Shown: positions 15,085-23,687, counted from the first letter of the stretch. The stretch is DNA of 64,000 nucleotides from Brevibacillus_H ginsengisoli (GCF_050113715.1 NZ_JBNJQR010000008.1:186001-250000), one strand, 5' to 3'. Translations and numbers: made by a program. Notes: a model not told the origin generated them from the sequence alone.

Positions 15085-16614
15085 TTATTTAAAAACAGGT
15101 TCAGCAAATTGAGCCAATTTATCTTTGGAGTTTTTCTCAACGTCAGCGTGCAAGCTGTTGCCATGAGAATCCATTGTTACGATCGCGGCAAATCCTTTTA
15201 CGCGAAGGTGCCACATGGCTTCTGGAACACCAAATTCCATGAAGTCAACACCTTCTACTTTTTCCATACAATCCGCATAGTACTGTGCTGCTCCGCCGAT
15301 AGCGTTCAGATAAACGGCACCATGCTCTTCCAAGGCTTTGAGTGTTTTTGCGCCCATACCGCCTTTTCCGATAACCGCGCGGAGACCGAATTTCTTGAGG
15401 ATATCTCCTTGGTAAGGCTCCTCGCGAATACTAGTGGTTGGTCCTGCTGCTTTCACGTGCCATTCGCCTGCATCATCTTTAAGCATAACAGGTCCGCAGT
15501 GGTAGATAACCCCACCATTCAAATCCACTGGACAGTCATGATCCATCATGTATTTGTGAAAAGCATCGCGACCTGTGTGCATCATTCCATTGATGATGAC
15601 AACGTCTCCAACTTTCAAGCTGCGAATTTGCTCCTCGGTGATTGGCGCTTCCAATACAACCTCACGACGTTCGGATGCACCTTCCGCTTCCGATTTGCTT
15701 TGATCCATGACAACCACTTCATCTTTATACAAGTAGTTGATGATATCGCCAGTTTGCGCATCAATGTGGACACCTTGGCGACGGAACGCCCAGCAGTTGT
15801 AGGCAACGGATACGAAGAAGCTTGCTGGCAAACGGTTTTCTACACCAATTTTGCAACCCAAGAGAGTTGTATTTCCTCCGAAGCCCATGGTACCAATACC
15901 GAGATCGTTGGCTTTGTCCATGATGTACTCTTCAAGTTTAACCAACTCAGAATTTGGATTCGTATCATCAGCACGACGGAACAATTGATGCTTCGCCAAA
16001 GCGTAACCGGAAGTGCGGTCGCCACCAATACCAACACCGATAAAGCCTGCGCTACAGCCTTGACCTTGCGCTTGGTAAACAGCATGCAGGATGCATTTGC
16101 GAATACCATCTAGGTCACGGCCCGCTTTACCTAAACCTTCCAACTCAGCTGGAAGAGAGTATTGAATGTTTTTGTTTTCACAGCCCCCACCTTTGAGGAT
16201 CAGCTTCACTTCTATTTCGTCTTTTTCCCACTGTTCAAAGTGAATGACAGGTGTTCCTGCCCCGATATTGTTCCCGGAGTTTTCACCAGTAAGGGAATCT
16301 ACGGAATTTGGACGTAATTTACCCAATTTGGTCGCTTCAGCAACCGCTTCCAAGATTGCTTTTTTCATGACAAGTTGGTTAGCGCCCACTGGGGTTTTGA
16401 TTTCAAACGTAGGCATTCCTGTGTCCTGGCAGATTGGAGACACGTTTTCTTCAGCCATCGTAATATTTAAGGCAATGGTGGAAAGAGAGAGTGCGGAACG
16501 AGTTCCTGCGTCTTCTTTTTGTTTTGCCTGGTTAATTGCATGACGAACATCTGGTGGTAGGTTGGTTGAAGTTTCGATAATCAGCTCTAAAATACTATCT
16601 TTAAACTTTTCCAT
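15085..16614 (-). CDS. fumA: Class I (iron-sulfur) fumarate hydratase
   Basis: A 509-residue single-chain class I fumarase that interconverts fumarate and malate in the TCA cycle with a 4Fe-4S cluster. The N-terminal alpha part carries cluster cysteines in SPICQDTGMPTF, KGGGCENKN and GQGCSAGFIGVGIGGDR. The C-terminal beta part has INGMMHTGRDAFHKYM, GPTTSIREEPY and VIGKGGMGAKT. The length matches fused-type enzymes. Many Bacillales instead rely on class II FumC. The gene is monocistronic, with an extended -10 promoter upstream. Confidence 0.93.
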   Translation of the reverse strand: MEKFKDSILELIIETSTNLPPDVRHAINQAKQKEDAGTRSALSLSTIALNITMAEENVSPICQDTGMPTFEIKTPVGANQLVMKKAILEAVAEATKLGKLRPNSVDSLTGENSGNNIGAGTPVIHFEQWEKDEIEVKLILKGGGCENKNIQYSLPAELEGLGKAGRDLDGIRKCILHAVYQAQGQGCSAGFIGVGIGGDRTSGYALAKHQLFRRADDTNPNSELVKLEEYIMDKANDLGIGTMGFGGNTTLLGCKIGVENRLPASFFVSVAYNCWAFRRQGVHIDAQTGDIINYLYKDEVVVMDQSKSEAEGASERREVVLEAPITEEQIRSLKVGDVVIINGMMHTGRDAFHKYMMDHDCPVDLNGGVIYHCGPVMLKDDAGEWHVKAAGPTTSIREEPYQGDILKKFGLRAVIGKGGMGAKTLKALEEHGAVYLNAIGGAAQYYADCMEKVEGVDFMEFGVPEAMWHLRVKGFAAIVTMDSHGNSLHADVEKNSKDKLAQFAEPVFK

Positions 16615-16666
16615 GCCAAGGTCGCCCCTTACTTTACTATTTAAGGTCTATTAATGAACGAAATCT

Positions 16667-16709
16667 ATTATAACATAACCCTCTTACAGATGTGACTTTA
16701 TCGTTCACA
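16667..16709 (-). promoter_or_regulatory. Fumarase promoter with inverted repeat at -35
   Basis: On the minus strand an extended -10 TGTTATAAT (TATAAT at 16667-16672) lies about 50 bases before the start codon. The -35 region contains TGTGA-N9-TCACA (16691-16709), a possible operator; its spacing differs from the N6 spacing of Crp/Fnr boxes. Confidence 0.45.
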
Positions 16710-16748
16710 TTCTGTTCAAAAATAACATTAGCCTTCAGAATTGCAAGT

Positions 16749-17159
16749 TTATTTGCTCTTGACCATCTCACCTACCGCTTCAAACGTTGCCGGTATGGTT
16801 TCACTTTTGCCGTCTTTGGCTATCCGAATATAGGCTTGCCATGTGCCCGACATGGGTAGTACGGCTTTGCCTTCATACACACCTGGCTGAACTTCTTTTA
16901 ACGCAAACTCATTTTTGCCATGATCCATCTCTTTCATCTCAAGCGCAACTTGGACTTGTGCTTTGGTGACGACCTCACCCTCATGCGTCACTTGAACGGT
17001 ATACTTCACTTCTTGTCCAGTAGGAACCGGACTGACAGCAGGCTCTAGACTAACGCTAAAATATTCACCCTGCTGCACGCTTCCTTCCTGAGATTGGCCA
17101 CCGCATCCGGCCAAAACTCCCATGATCACCAGAAGGATCATCATACAGATCGTTCTCAT
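16749..17159 (-). CDS. FixH/YtkA-like lipoprotein
   Basis: A 136-residue lipoprotein with signal peptide and lipobox LAGC (Cys at about residue 19). It has one beta-sandwich domain of the FixH/YtkA type (VSLEPAVSPVPTGQEVKYTVQVTH; QPGVYEGKAVLPMSGTWQAYI). Family members are membrane-anchored and some are linked to copper or cytochrome oxidase assembly; no such neighbours exist here, so the role is unclear. ATG 17159 fits AGGAG at an 11-base distance better than the GTG four codons earlier. Confidence 0.75.
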   Translation of the reverse strand: MRTICMMILLVIMGVLAGCGGQSQEGSVQQGEYFSVSLEPAVSPVPTGQEVKYTVQVTHEGEVVTKAQVQVALEMKEMDHGKNEFALKEVQPGVYEGKAVLPMSGTWQAYIRIAKDGKSETIPATFEAVGEMVKSK

Positions 17160-17347
17160 GAAGCCTTTCACTCCTATTCCATTGTCCCCTAGATACTACC
17201 TGTAGCTTATCAGAATCAACTAGATACTTCCAACGACAATGATGTAACAATTCGACTTGTCCAATCGTCCTACTATTCGAAATCGATACAGCTATGCTAA
17301 GATGAAGCTACGTCTGTCCGATTTTGGAGAAAGGATGTGCGCTATCT

Positions 17348-18040
17348 TTGGAACTATTGGACTTGAATTCAATCTCGGTTATAAGCGGAATTTCTGTTGT
17401 GTTGATCGTTTTGTTTGCCCGCTTGCATTGGCCATTCCGCTATCAATACATGAGCTCCTTTTTTAAACGTAACGCCTCTTGGCGGATGCGTCCGCTTCAA
17501 GCCTCCTTTAAAAAGAACAAGACGCTCCCTGTGGCTTTTCTGGATAAATCCACGGTTGAAATACTGTCCGGGAACTACTTGCAAGCGGAGAAATTCATTG
17601 CGCAAGGCTTGAATGTCTGCAAGGATACTCCCTCTTTGTTCAATCAAGCGATGATGCATTATTTGTTTTACAACTTATCGGCTGTTTACTTCTACTGCGG
17701 ACGTTACACAGAGGCATTAGAGATCGCTTTTCACGTCTATGAACGGGACAATAAGCTGATCAGCGCTTTAGGGATTATCGTTTGTGCCCATGCCCGCTTG
17801 GGTGATGTGCAAGGTGCGGTGGAGGCCTATCAGTTGGTGGCAACCAAGAAGTTGAAAGAAGAACTGCGTCTCATCTGTCAGGCGGAAATTGAAGCGGCCA
17901 AGGGAGACTATCAGCAGGCTGTTACTCATATGAAACAGCTCGCCATCAAAAACTACATGAACATTATGCATTTAAATCAAGGTGAAATTGACAAGCGTTT
18001 GCAAGAATGGACAAAAGCCTCTTCCACACAAGCTGGATGA
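17348..18040 (+). CDS. Membrane-anchored tetratricopeptide-like protein
   Basis: About 230 residues. A hydrophobic N-terminal segment (ISVVLIVLFARLHWPF) anchors a soluble region built of helical TPR-like pairs (LQAEKFIAQGLNVC, FYCGRYTEALEIAFHVYERD, RLGDVQGAVEAYQLVA, AKGDYQQAVTHMKQLA). TPR proteins act as protein-binding scaffolds. The start is uncertain: TTG 17348 lies 13 bases after GGAGAAAGG, and no ATG fits. Function not recognised. Confidence 0.6.
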   Translation: MELLDLNSISVISGISVVLIVLFARLHWPFRYQYMSSFFKRNASWRMRPLQASFKKNKTLPVAFLDKSTVEILSGNYLQAEKFIAQGLNVCKDTPSLFNQAMMHYLFYNLSAVYFYCGRYTEALEIAFHVYERDNKLISALGIIVCAHARLGDVQGAVEAYQLVATKKLKEELRLICQAEIEAAKGDYQQAVTHMKQLAIKNYMNIMHLNQGEIDKRLQEWTKASSTQAG

Positions 18041-18051
18041 GGCTTTTTTTC
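18013..18051 (+). terminator. Terminator overlapping the TPR gene stop
   Basis: AAAAGCCTC (18013-18021), a 17-base loop and GAGGCTTTT followed by a T-run (18039-18051) overlap the end of the plus-strand gene. Confidence 0.85.
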
Positions 18052-18741
18052 TTAGGAAATTAATTGTTTTAACACTTGCTTCAAGAAAATTGGAATATCC
18101 CCTTGAAGAATGGGGCCATGCCCTGTTGCCAAAACTTCAATTGGCCAACGCAGAAAAGCTTCAAGTCCTTTGGCAAACCCATCCACCTGATGCGGCTCGC
18201 GCGTTTTCCATTCCTCAATTGAAGACAAATAAGAAGTTCTCGCCCCCGCTTCATACCCAAAACCTTCCCCTAATGGAGCTCCATAAAAACAGAGGTGATC
18301 TCCCACAAAACAGATTTTGTTCATGGGTTCAAAAAAAGCGACGGAACCTCTCGTATGCGTCGGCAGCAGTTGATACTCCAAGTACGGAACTTCCCCGCTA
18401 GAACCTGTAAATGTATGTCCGAAAAGTGTTTGCGAAAAATCGTCAAGCTCGTAATAATCATGAAGATGAATCCAGTTATTCCGAGAAGAAAAGAGTTCCA
18501 CATTCCCGATATGATCAGGATGACGATGTGTGCAATAGACCTGTTCAATTCTGTCCGCGACCGCTCCCAAGTATTGGAGTTCTTGCTGAAATTGATTTCG
18601 ATGCTTTCGCAAGTTGGTGTCAATCAACAAAAATTGATCCTTGTTTTTGATCACATAGTTGTTGATGTAACTTTTCCAGGATTCTTCATAGGTAATGACT
18701 GACCAGACATTGGGGGCAATTTGGACTGTACGATGCGTCAA
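18052..18741 (-). CDS. MBL-fold metallo-hydrolase
   Basis: A 229-residue metallo-beta-lactamase-fold protein with the zinc motif THRHPDHIGN (HxHxDH), a further His in LPTHTRGSVAFF, the metal Asp in CFVGDHLCFYG, and a C-terminal His in ATGHGPIL. This set marks the glyoxalase II-like hydrolases, whose substrates range widely. TTG 18741 is chosen because GGGGAGG stands just upstream; the longer reading frame to 18837 would add an AT-rich, Ile-rich stretch with no family match. Confidence 0.8.
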   Translation of the reverse strand: MTHRTVQIAPNVWSVITYEESWKSYINNYVIKNKDQFLLIDTNLRKHRNQFQQELQYLGAVADRIEQVYCTHRHPDHIGNVELFSSRNNWIHLHDYYELDDFSQTLFGHTFTGSSGEVPYLEYQLLPTHTRGSVAFFEPMNKICFVGDHLCFYGAPLGEGFGYEAGARTSYLSSIEEWKTREPHQVDGFAKGLEAFLRWPIEVLATGHGPILQGDIPIFLKQVLKQLIS

Positions 18742-18843
18742 CGAACTATCCGCTCCTCCCCGAATTGGAATGATACAGCAAATAATTATTATATTTATAT
18801 ACATCAATATGCTGGAAAAGCTTGGATCGGAAGTCATACAGAA

Positions 18844-18884
18844 AAGAAAGCTTGAACCTTTCCCTTAGGCGTTCAAGCTTTCTT
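18844..18884 (-). terminator. Terminator after the AhpD-like gene
   Basis: A perfect 14-bp inverted repeat AAGAAAGCTTGAAC / GTTCAAGCTTTCTT with a 13-base loop, followed on the minus strand by TTTCTTTTC. Confidence 0.8.
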
Positions 18885-18897
18885 GGTCATTTCTTCC

Positions 18898-19248
18898 TTA
18901 TTGGAGCGATTGATTCTTTTCGCCCATGACTTCGCTAACCAGGATCACTCCGTGAGAGAAGGTGGTTCCTCCTCCGTAGGCCCCGGCCACAGCGACGGTT
19001 TCGGCAATTTCCTTTTCTGAGGCGCCTTCGCTTAAAGCCCCTTCAAGATGATACACGATACAATGTTCATTTCCCGTAAACAAAGAGATTCCCATTGCCA
19101 TCAGATGCTTCTGCTTCCGATCAAGCGCCCCAGCCTGAAAACAGGTTGTCGTAAACTGGGTGTAGGCATTCATCACATCAGGCATCATTTGCGCAAAGGA
19201 ACGAAGCCCTTCTCGGTATTCTTCCGCAAGGATATGTTCGGTCATCAT
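18898..19248 (-). CDS. Carboxymuconolactone decarboxylase/AhpD-like protein
   Basis: A 116-residue all-helical protein of the CMD family (FTGNEHCIVYHLEGALSEGASEKEIAETVAVAGAYGGG). Family members are either decarboxylases or AhpD-type peroxide-reducing proteins with a CxxC pair. Here only one Cys stands in the motif (EHCIVYH), so a classic AhpD redox pair is missing. AGGAGGGG precedes ATG 19248 and a second ATG at 19245. Divergent from uvsE. Confidence 0.8.
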   Translation of the reverse strand: MMTEHILAEEYREGLRSFAQMMPDVMNAYTQFTTTCFQAGALDRKQKHLMAMGISLFTGNEHCIVYHLEGALSEGASEKEIAETVAVAGAYGGGTTFSHGVILVSEVMGEKNQSLQ

Positions 19249-19366
19249 TACCCCTCCTATCTCCATTTCCTGTTTAGTTTTTTATCTAGTTCATCTGGTT
19301 ATACCAGCGTTTTTTGTGATTTCGGGGAATAATACAGAATGACAAGTTGAGTGGGAGGTGTTGAGT

Positions 19367-20293
19367 TTGATCCGTTTGGGCTATGCCTGTATCAGCATGG
19401 CAACAACGAACAATCCCAATAAAAAAACCACGTTAGTGCAACTGAACAAACTTACGAGGGCCGAGCAATTAAAGAAGCTGCGCAAGGTATTGCAATCCAA
19501 CTTCTTCAATCTCATGGATCTTCTGGAATACAACGTGTCCCATCAAATCTATCTGTACCGTCTGCCTTCCGAGTTCGTTCCCTTTGCCACACATCCGATA
19601 ACCAGTGATTGGGATTGGCAGAAGGAATTCGAATGGGACTTCCGAAAAGCCGGTGAATTCATCCGCAAGCATCAAATCAGAATGACCTCTCATCCCGGTC
19701 ACTATAGCATTCTGAATTCCCCCAACAAGGATGTGCTGGCCTCGACAGTAAAAGATTTTGATTACCATGCCCGTGTGTTCGACGCCATGGGCTTGGATTC
19801 CAATTCGGTTCTGGTTACGCATGTCGGGGGTGTATACGATGATAAACAGAACTCATTGGACCGCTTTGCTGCAAATGCGGCCCATCTCCCCGCTCATATC
19901 ACGAATCGTCTCGTGGTAGAGAATGATGATACGTCCTTTACAATGTCTGAGGTGTTGGAGTTGTGCGAACGAATCAAGCTGCCAATGGTGCTGGATATTC
20001 ATCATCATCATTGCGTCAATCACGGCGAAGAGATCGTAGATTATCTGCCCCGGATTATTCAGACTTGGGGATCGCGTACGCCCAAGATGCACTTCTCTTC
20101 TCCACGTTCCAACGAGGATTTCCGAAGTCACGCCGATGATATCATCGTCCAGGATTTCCTAGCGTTTCTCGAACTGGTGAAGGAGTATGCGCTTGATATC
20201 ATGCTCGAATGTAAGAATAAAGACGAAGCCTTGCTTAAATTACGAAAGGAATTAACCAAGGCAAAAAAAGACGCCCACTTAGCCGATCTGTAA
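19367..20293 (+). CDS. uvsE: UV DNA damage endonuclease UvsE
   Basis: A 308-residue TIM-barrel endonuclease that nicks DNA 5' of UV photoproducts, independent of nucleotide excision repair. Characteristic segments are IRLGYACIS at the N-terminus, RMTSHPGHYSILNSP, LVTHVGGVYDDK, RLVVENDD, LDIHHHHCVN and PKMHFSSPR, which hold the metal-binding His/Glu/Asp residues. GGAGG stands eight bases before TTG 19367, which also gives the usual M-I-R-L-G-Y start. Spore formers often pair UvsE with SplB, also present in this window. Confidence 0.93.
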   Translation: MIRLGYACISMATTNNPNKKTTLVQLNKLTRAEQLKKLRKVLQSNFFNLMDLLEYNVSHQIYLYRLPSEFVPFATHPITSDWDWQKEFEWDFRKAGEFIRKHQIRMTSHPGHYSILNSPNKDVLASTVKDFDYHARVFDAMGLDSNSVLVTHVGGVYDDKQNSLDRFAANAAHLPAHITNRLVVENDDTSFTMSEVLELCERIKLPMVLDIHHHHCVNHGEEIVDYLPRIIQTWGSRTPKMHFSSPRSNEDFRSHADDIIVQDFLAFLELVKEYALDIMLECKNKDEALLKLRKELTKAKKDAHLADL

Positions 20294-20340
20294 GGGGGCG
20301 TACTCGCGCTATATTCGGCTTTGATTTGTTCAACCTCGGT

Positions 20341-20796
20341 TTAGCAGCTCGAGCTTGATGATGAGCCTCCGCAGTCACAACCACAGCTAGAGGATGAACT
20401 GCTTTCCATATGGTGGCATCTGTCGTAGTAGTAATGAACTTTGTGTTTGTGGTGCATATAGTGCTTGTAGAACGTTTGAAATCTTTTCTTGTGGTGACGA
20501 TGCCTATGGCACATCTCCTGGAAGTATTGCATTCTTTCCAAGTGGAAATGATACTTGTACATGTACATGTGGATTTTCATATGCATAGGTGGAGCTGGCC
20601 TAGGTGCGGGCGGCATAATTGGCATTTCTTTTTTCGGAGGCATAATTGGCATCTGAACTGGCGGTCTCGGAGGAATAATTGGCATCTGTACAGGCGGTCT
20701 CGGAGGCGGTACTATAGGTGCCTGCTGTTGTATAGGTGCCTGCTGTATAGGAGGTACCGGCACGGGTTGAGATGGCGGAACAGGTCTTCTTTCCAT
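20341..20796 (-). CDS. Pro/Met/His-rich low-complexity protein with Ser/Cys tail
   Basis: A 151-residue protein of unusual composition. Residues about 1-70 are Pro-rich with near-repeats PPRPPVQMPIIPP / PPRPPVQMPIMPP. Residues about 70-130 are rich in His, Met, Tyr and Lys (HMKIHMYMYKYHFHLE, HRHRHHKKRF, HHKHKVHYYYDRCHH). The tail alternates Ser runs with Cys (SSSSSSCGCDCGGSSSSSSC). Spore-coat proteins of Bacillales often show such composition, and the His/Cys content suggests metal binding or cross-linking; both are inference. ATG 20796 lies after AAAGGA at a long distance, so the start is uncertain. Confidence 0.65.
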   Translation of the reverse strand: MERRPVPPSQPVPVPPIQQAPIQQQAPIVPPPRPPVQMPIIPPRPPVQMPIMPPKKEMPIMPPAPRPAPPMHMKIHMYMYKYHFHLERMQYFQEMCHRHRHHKKRFQTFYKHYMHHKHKVHYYYDRCHHMESSSSSSCGCDCGGSSSSSSC

Positions 20797-20947
20797 TCTT
20801 GGCACACGTCCTTTCTGGTTACATGACACAGTACATGGTATGACATTTGACCTCATCAAGAAACGACACTTGCCTATTTTTTTGCAGGTTCATGCGCCCA
20901 TTTTCGTGTCGTACAAGCATATTGTGAAAAAATTGTGTATTCAACCG

Positions 20948-20975
20948 TTGACTATCCGCGTGTATAGACTACAAT
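20948..20975 (+). promoter_or_regulatory. Sigma-A promoter of the hutH leader
   Basis: TTGACT (20948-20953), a 16-base spacer and TACAAT (20970-20975) precede a leader peptide gene and hutH. Confidence 0.65.
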
Positions 20976-21008
20976 GATACATAAGGATAAAAGCGAGGAG
21001 ACTCAAAT

Positions 21009-21068
21009 ATGCGAGGTAAATGTCGGCTTCGTCATTTCAACCATATACAGGATTTTCCAAGGGGTTAG
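21009..21068 (+). CDS. Putative 19-residue hut leader peptide
   Basis: A 19-codon reading frame starts 33 bases after the promoter -10 box. GAGGAG is eight bases before the ATG, as good a site as any gene here. The peptide (MRGKCRLRHFNHIQDFPRG) has His at positions 9 and 12, and its stop codon lies inside the hairpin at 21059-21087. The arrangement resembles an attenuation leader whose translation state would control the hairpin before hutH. It could also be a chance frame. Confidence 0.5.
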   Translation: MRGKCRLRHFNHIQDFPRG

Positions 21069-21087
21069 GAACTGTTCCTAACCCCTT
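21059..21087 (+). terminator. Attenuator-like hairpin in the hutH leader
   Basis: A 13-bp perfect stem AAGGGGTTAGGAA / TTCCTAACCCCTT with a 3-base loop, followed by TGCTTTTGCC. It lies between the hut promoter and the hutH ribosome binding site, so transcription must read through it. The T-run is interrupted, consistent with conditional termination. Confidence 0.65.
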
Positions 21088-21128
21088 TGCTTTTGCCTCT
21101 CTGCCTTATTAAAGGAGGAAAATCAGAC

Positions 21129-22634
21129 ATGATGATTAACATGGAACAACCAATTGCCTTGAATGGATCAGGACTTACCATTGAACAGGTTGCAGCGATT
21201 GCGCGCCAGGGTGCGCACATTCAACTATCCGATGAAGCGATCTCGCTGGTGAAGCGCTCCCGCCAGATGGTTGAAGAAATGGTGACGAATCAAAAAGTGG
21301 TGTACGGCATCACTACAGGCTTCGGAAAATTCTCAGATGTCGTCATTCCGGCTGAAGAAGTAAGTGCCTTGCAAGAGAATTTGATTATGAGCCATGCATG
21401 CGGTATGGGTGAACCTTATGCTTCCGAGGTGGTTCGCGCGATGATGGCACTCCGCGTCAACGCCTTGGCCAAAGGTTATTCAGGTATCCGTCTGGAAACT
21501 TTGCAATTGCTGATTGAAATGTGTAATCGTGGAGTGCATCCGATCATTCCTCAGCAAGGTTCCCTTGGCGCAAGCGGAGACCTTGCTCCTCTTGCCCACC
21601 TCGTGCTAGTTATGCTTGGAAAAGGAGAAGCTGAGTATCAAGGAAACCGGATGAAGGGTGCCGAAGCGCTCAATGCCGCTGGTTTAACTCCGATCCAATT
21701 GCACGCCAAGGAAGGTCTTGCTCTTATTAATGGCACACAGGCGATGACCGCCAACTTGGCTTTGGCTCTCTATGATGCGCGAATCATCATGGAAAATGCG
21801 GAAGTGGTTGCCGCTATGACGGTTGAAGCATTGCGCGGTATTCCAAAAGCATACGATCCACAACTCCACTCCGTTCGTCCGCACCAAGGACAGCAAGACT
21901 CGGCGAAGCGTCTGCTGGAGATTCTCGCAGGCAGTGAGCGTACAAGTGAACAAGGCGAGCTGCGCGTGCAGGATCCGTACAGCTTGCGTTGCATCCCTCA
22001 GGTTCATGGCGCAACTCGTGACACGCTAGAGTATGTGTGGAACAAAGTCACAATTGAATGCAACAGTGTGACCGATAATCCCATTCTGTTCCCTGAAACG
22101 GGTGATGTGATCTCCGGCGGAAACTTCCATGGCCAACCGATGGCTCTGGTTGCTGACTTCCTGGCGATCGCGATGTCTGAGCTTGCCAATATCTCCGAGC
22201 GTCGAACAGAGCGTTTGGTTAATCCACAGTTGAGCGGACTGCCAGCCTTCTTGACTCCGAACGGTGGTCTTCACTCCGGTTTCATGATTACACAGTACGC
22301 GGCGGCTTCCATCGTCTCCGAAAATAAAGTCCTGTGTCATCCCGCATCCGTCGATTCCATTCCATCCTCTGCCAACCAAGAGGATCACGTGAGTATGGGA
22401 ACAACTTCCGCTCGAAAACTTCGCACGGTCGTTGGCAACGTGCGCAAGGTGCTTGCTATCGAGTATTTGGCGGCTGCCCAAGCTATTGATTTTGGAGAAG
22501 GTAAATTGGGAGTTGGAACGCAAAAGGCATATGATCGTCTGCGTGCCGCAGTTCCACGCCTCGTCTATGACCGTGAGATGCATCCAGATATGGTGGCAGC
22601 AGAGACTTTGCTTCACTCCGAGATTGCCCAATAA
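21129..22634 (+). CDS. hutH: Histidine ammonia-lyase
   Basis: A 501-residue enzyme that deaminates L-histidine to urocanate, the first step of histidine degradation. The MIO cofactor-forming Ala-Ser-Gly is in QQGSLGASGDLAPLAHL. Other family segments are YGITTGFGKF, NGTQAMTANLAL, TDNPILFPETGDVISGGNFHG and SSANQEDHVSMG. Length is typical. ATG 21129 fits AAAGGAGG ten bases upstream. hutH is alone, while hutUIG lies about 5.5 kb away on the opposite strand; no hutP or histidine permease gene is visible. Confidence 0.95.
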   Translation: MMINMEQPIALNGSGLTIEQVAAIARQGAHIQLSDEAISLVKRSRQMVEEMVTNQKVVYGITTGFGKFSDVVIPAEEVSALQENLIMSHACGMGEPYASEVVRAMMALRVNALAKGYSGIRLETLQLLIEMCNRGVHPIIPQQGSLGASGDLAPLAHLVLVMLGKGEAEYQGNRMKGAEALNAAGLTPIQLHAKEGLALINGTQAMTANLALALYDARIIMENAEVVAAMTVEALRGIPKAYDPQLHSVRPHQGQQDSAKRLLEILAGSERTSEQGELRVQDPYSLRCIPQVHGATRDTLEYVWNKVTIECNSVTDNPILFPETGDVISGGNFHGQPMALVADFLAIAMSELANISERRTERLVNPQLSGLPAFLTPNGGLHSGFMITQYAAASIVSENKVLCHPASVDSIPSSANQEDHVSMGTTSARKLRTVVGNVRKVLAIEYLAAAQAIDFGEGKLGVGTQKAYDRLRAAVPRLVYDREMHPDMVAAETLLHSEIAQ

Positions 22635-22672
22635 TTCGCGCCATCATTACTTTCTAGGAACATAACGCTTCT

Positions 22673-22703
22673 AAAGCCTGGTCTTAAATGACCAGGCTTT
22701 TTT
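22673..22703 (+). terminator. hutH terminator
   Basis: AAAGCCTGGTC (22673-22683), 6-base loop, GACCAGGCTTTTTTT (22690-22703). A strong rho-independent terminator. Confidence 0.9.
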
Positions 22704-22718
22704 AACCATACTGGAAAA

Positions 22719-22977
22719 TTTAATTGCTTTACAACGGTAAAGTAATTAAAACTTTCCTTCCATTCGCGCAAGCCCACCAAGAAAAGACTTCGTCACTCTA
22801 GCTCCTTTTAAGCGATACTTAGCGCAGAGAACGTAGGAAGGAAAAGAGTCGGCATTCTTTACATCAGACTGAGAAGCGAAGCGATTTTCTTGTCGACTCC
22901 CTTCCGTAGTGAACGGAGCGGACATAAGATGCTACACGCGAGCTTAAACAGAGCGTAAAGGGACGAAGTCTTTCTGC
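22719..22977 (-). repeat. Dispersed hairpin repeat, copy B
   Basis: The reverse complement of this stretch is nearly the same as copy A over about 260 bases, including GTCCGCTCCGTTCACTACGG, the 198-base hairpin (22779-22976) with AAGAAAAGACTTCGTC/GACGAAGTCTTTCT arms, and the small hairpin at 22719-22750. It fills most of the gene-free stretch between hutH and the thioesterase gene and encodes no plausible protein. Confidence 0.85.
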
Positions 22978-23032
22978 TGTTCTTCTAAATTTTCACGAAA
23001 TTTCAGCTATTTATCCACTCCATTTTACAGCA

Positions 23033-23061
23033 TTGTCATCTTGTTAAGATTGCGTTAGAAT
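23033..23061 (+). promoter_or_regulatory. Sigma-A promoter of the thioesterase gene
   Basis: TTGTCA (23033-23038), a 17-base spacer and TAGAAT (23056-23061), 60 bases before the start codon. Confidence 0.65.
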
Positions 23062-23120
23062 GATGGAGATTTAAGTATACGCGAATTCATTTTGTTACTC
23101 ATAAAAGGATGGAGAGTCAC

Positions 23121-23639
23121 ATGCAAGCGAAACCAATGAGTGCATCCCGAACCTACATGACGGACATCGTACTCCCACCAGATACCAACTACCACGGAAC
23201 CATGTTCGGTGGCAAAGTAATGGCCTATGTCGATAAAATCGCCAGTGTGGCAGCCATGCGTCACTGCCGATCCGCTGTAGTCACCGCATCAAACGACAGC
23301 CTGGATTTCCTTCACCCGATCCGAGTAGGACAGGCAATTTGTCTGGAAGCTTTTGTAACCTGGACTCATACAACCTCCATGGAAATTTTCGTGCAAGTTG
23401 AATCTGAGGATTTGCTTACTGGAGAGCGTCATCTCACAGCTACCTCCTACCTGACGTTTGTAGCCATCGATGGTAATGGCAAATCCATTCCTGTTCCGCC
23501 TGTTTATCCGGAAACGGAAGAAGAGAAGTTTCATTATAACAGTGCCCAAGACCGCTACCGGATTCGGAAGGAACGTCGGGAGCACCGCAAGCAGCATCAG
23601 AAATTCTATGATGCTCAAGGGCAGAGTCAGCAAGATTAG
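23121..23639 (+). CDS. ykhA: Hot-dog acyl-CoA thioesterase, YkhA-like
   Basis: A 172-residue hot-dog-fold thioesterase of the acyl-CoA hydrolase group. Diagnostic segments are DTNYHGTMFGGKVMAYVDKIASVAAMRH (containing the catalytic Asp/Asn region), VTASNDSLDFLHPIRVGQ and YLTFVAIDGNGK. It hydrolyses acyl-CoA to free fatty acid and CoA. The C-terminal tail is highly charged. ATG 23121 with GGAG eight bases before is preferred to ATG 23109. Own promoter and terminator. Confidence 0.88.
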   Translation: MQAKPMSASRTYMTDIVLPPDTNYHGTMFGGKVMAYVDKIASVAAMRHCRSAVVTASNDSLDFLHPIRVGQAICLEAFVTWTHTTSMEIFVQVESEDLLTGERHLTATSYLTFVAIDGNGKSIPVPPVYPETEEEKFHYNSAQDRYRIRKERREHRKQHQKFYDAQGQSQQD

Positions 23640-23646
23640 TGCAAAT

Positions 23647-23681
23647 AAACCGATTCCCCATCAGACAGGAATCGGTTTTTT
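23647..23681 (+). terminator. Terminator after the thioesterase gene
   Basis: AAACCGATTCC / GGAATCGGTTTTTT, 10-base loop, between two convergent genes. Confidence 0.85.
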
Positions 23682-23687
23682 CGTTTT

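Noticed and set aside
15109..16113. A 334-codon open frame antisense to fumarase
   Set aside because: Same reasoning: entirely within the fumarase gene, no ribosome binding site and no domain.
16691..16709. A Crp/Fnr box before fumarase
   Set aside because: The half-sites TGTGA and TCACA fit, but they are nine bases apart instead of six, so it is listed only as an inverted repeat.
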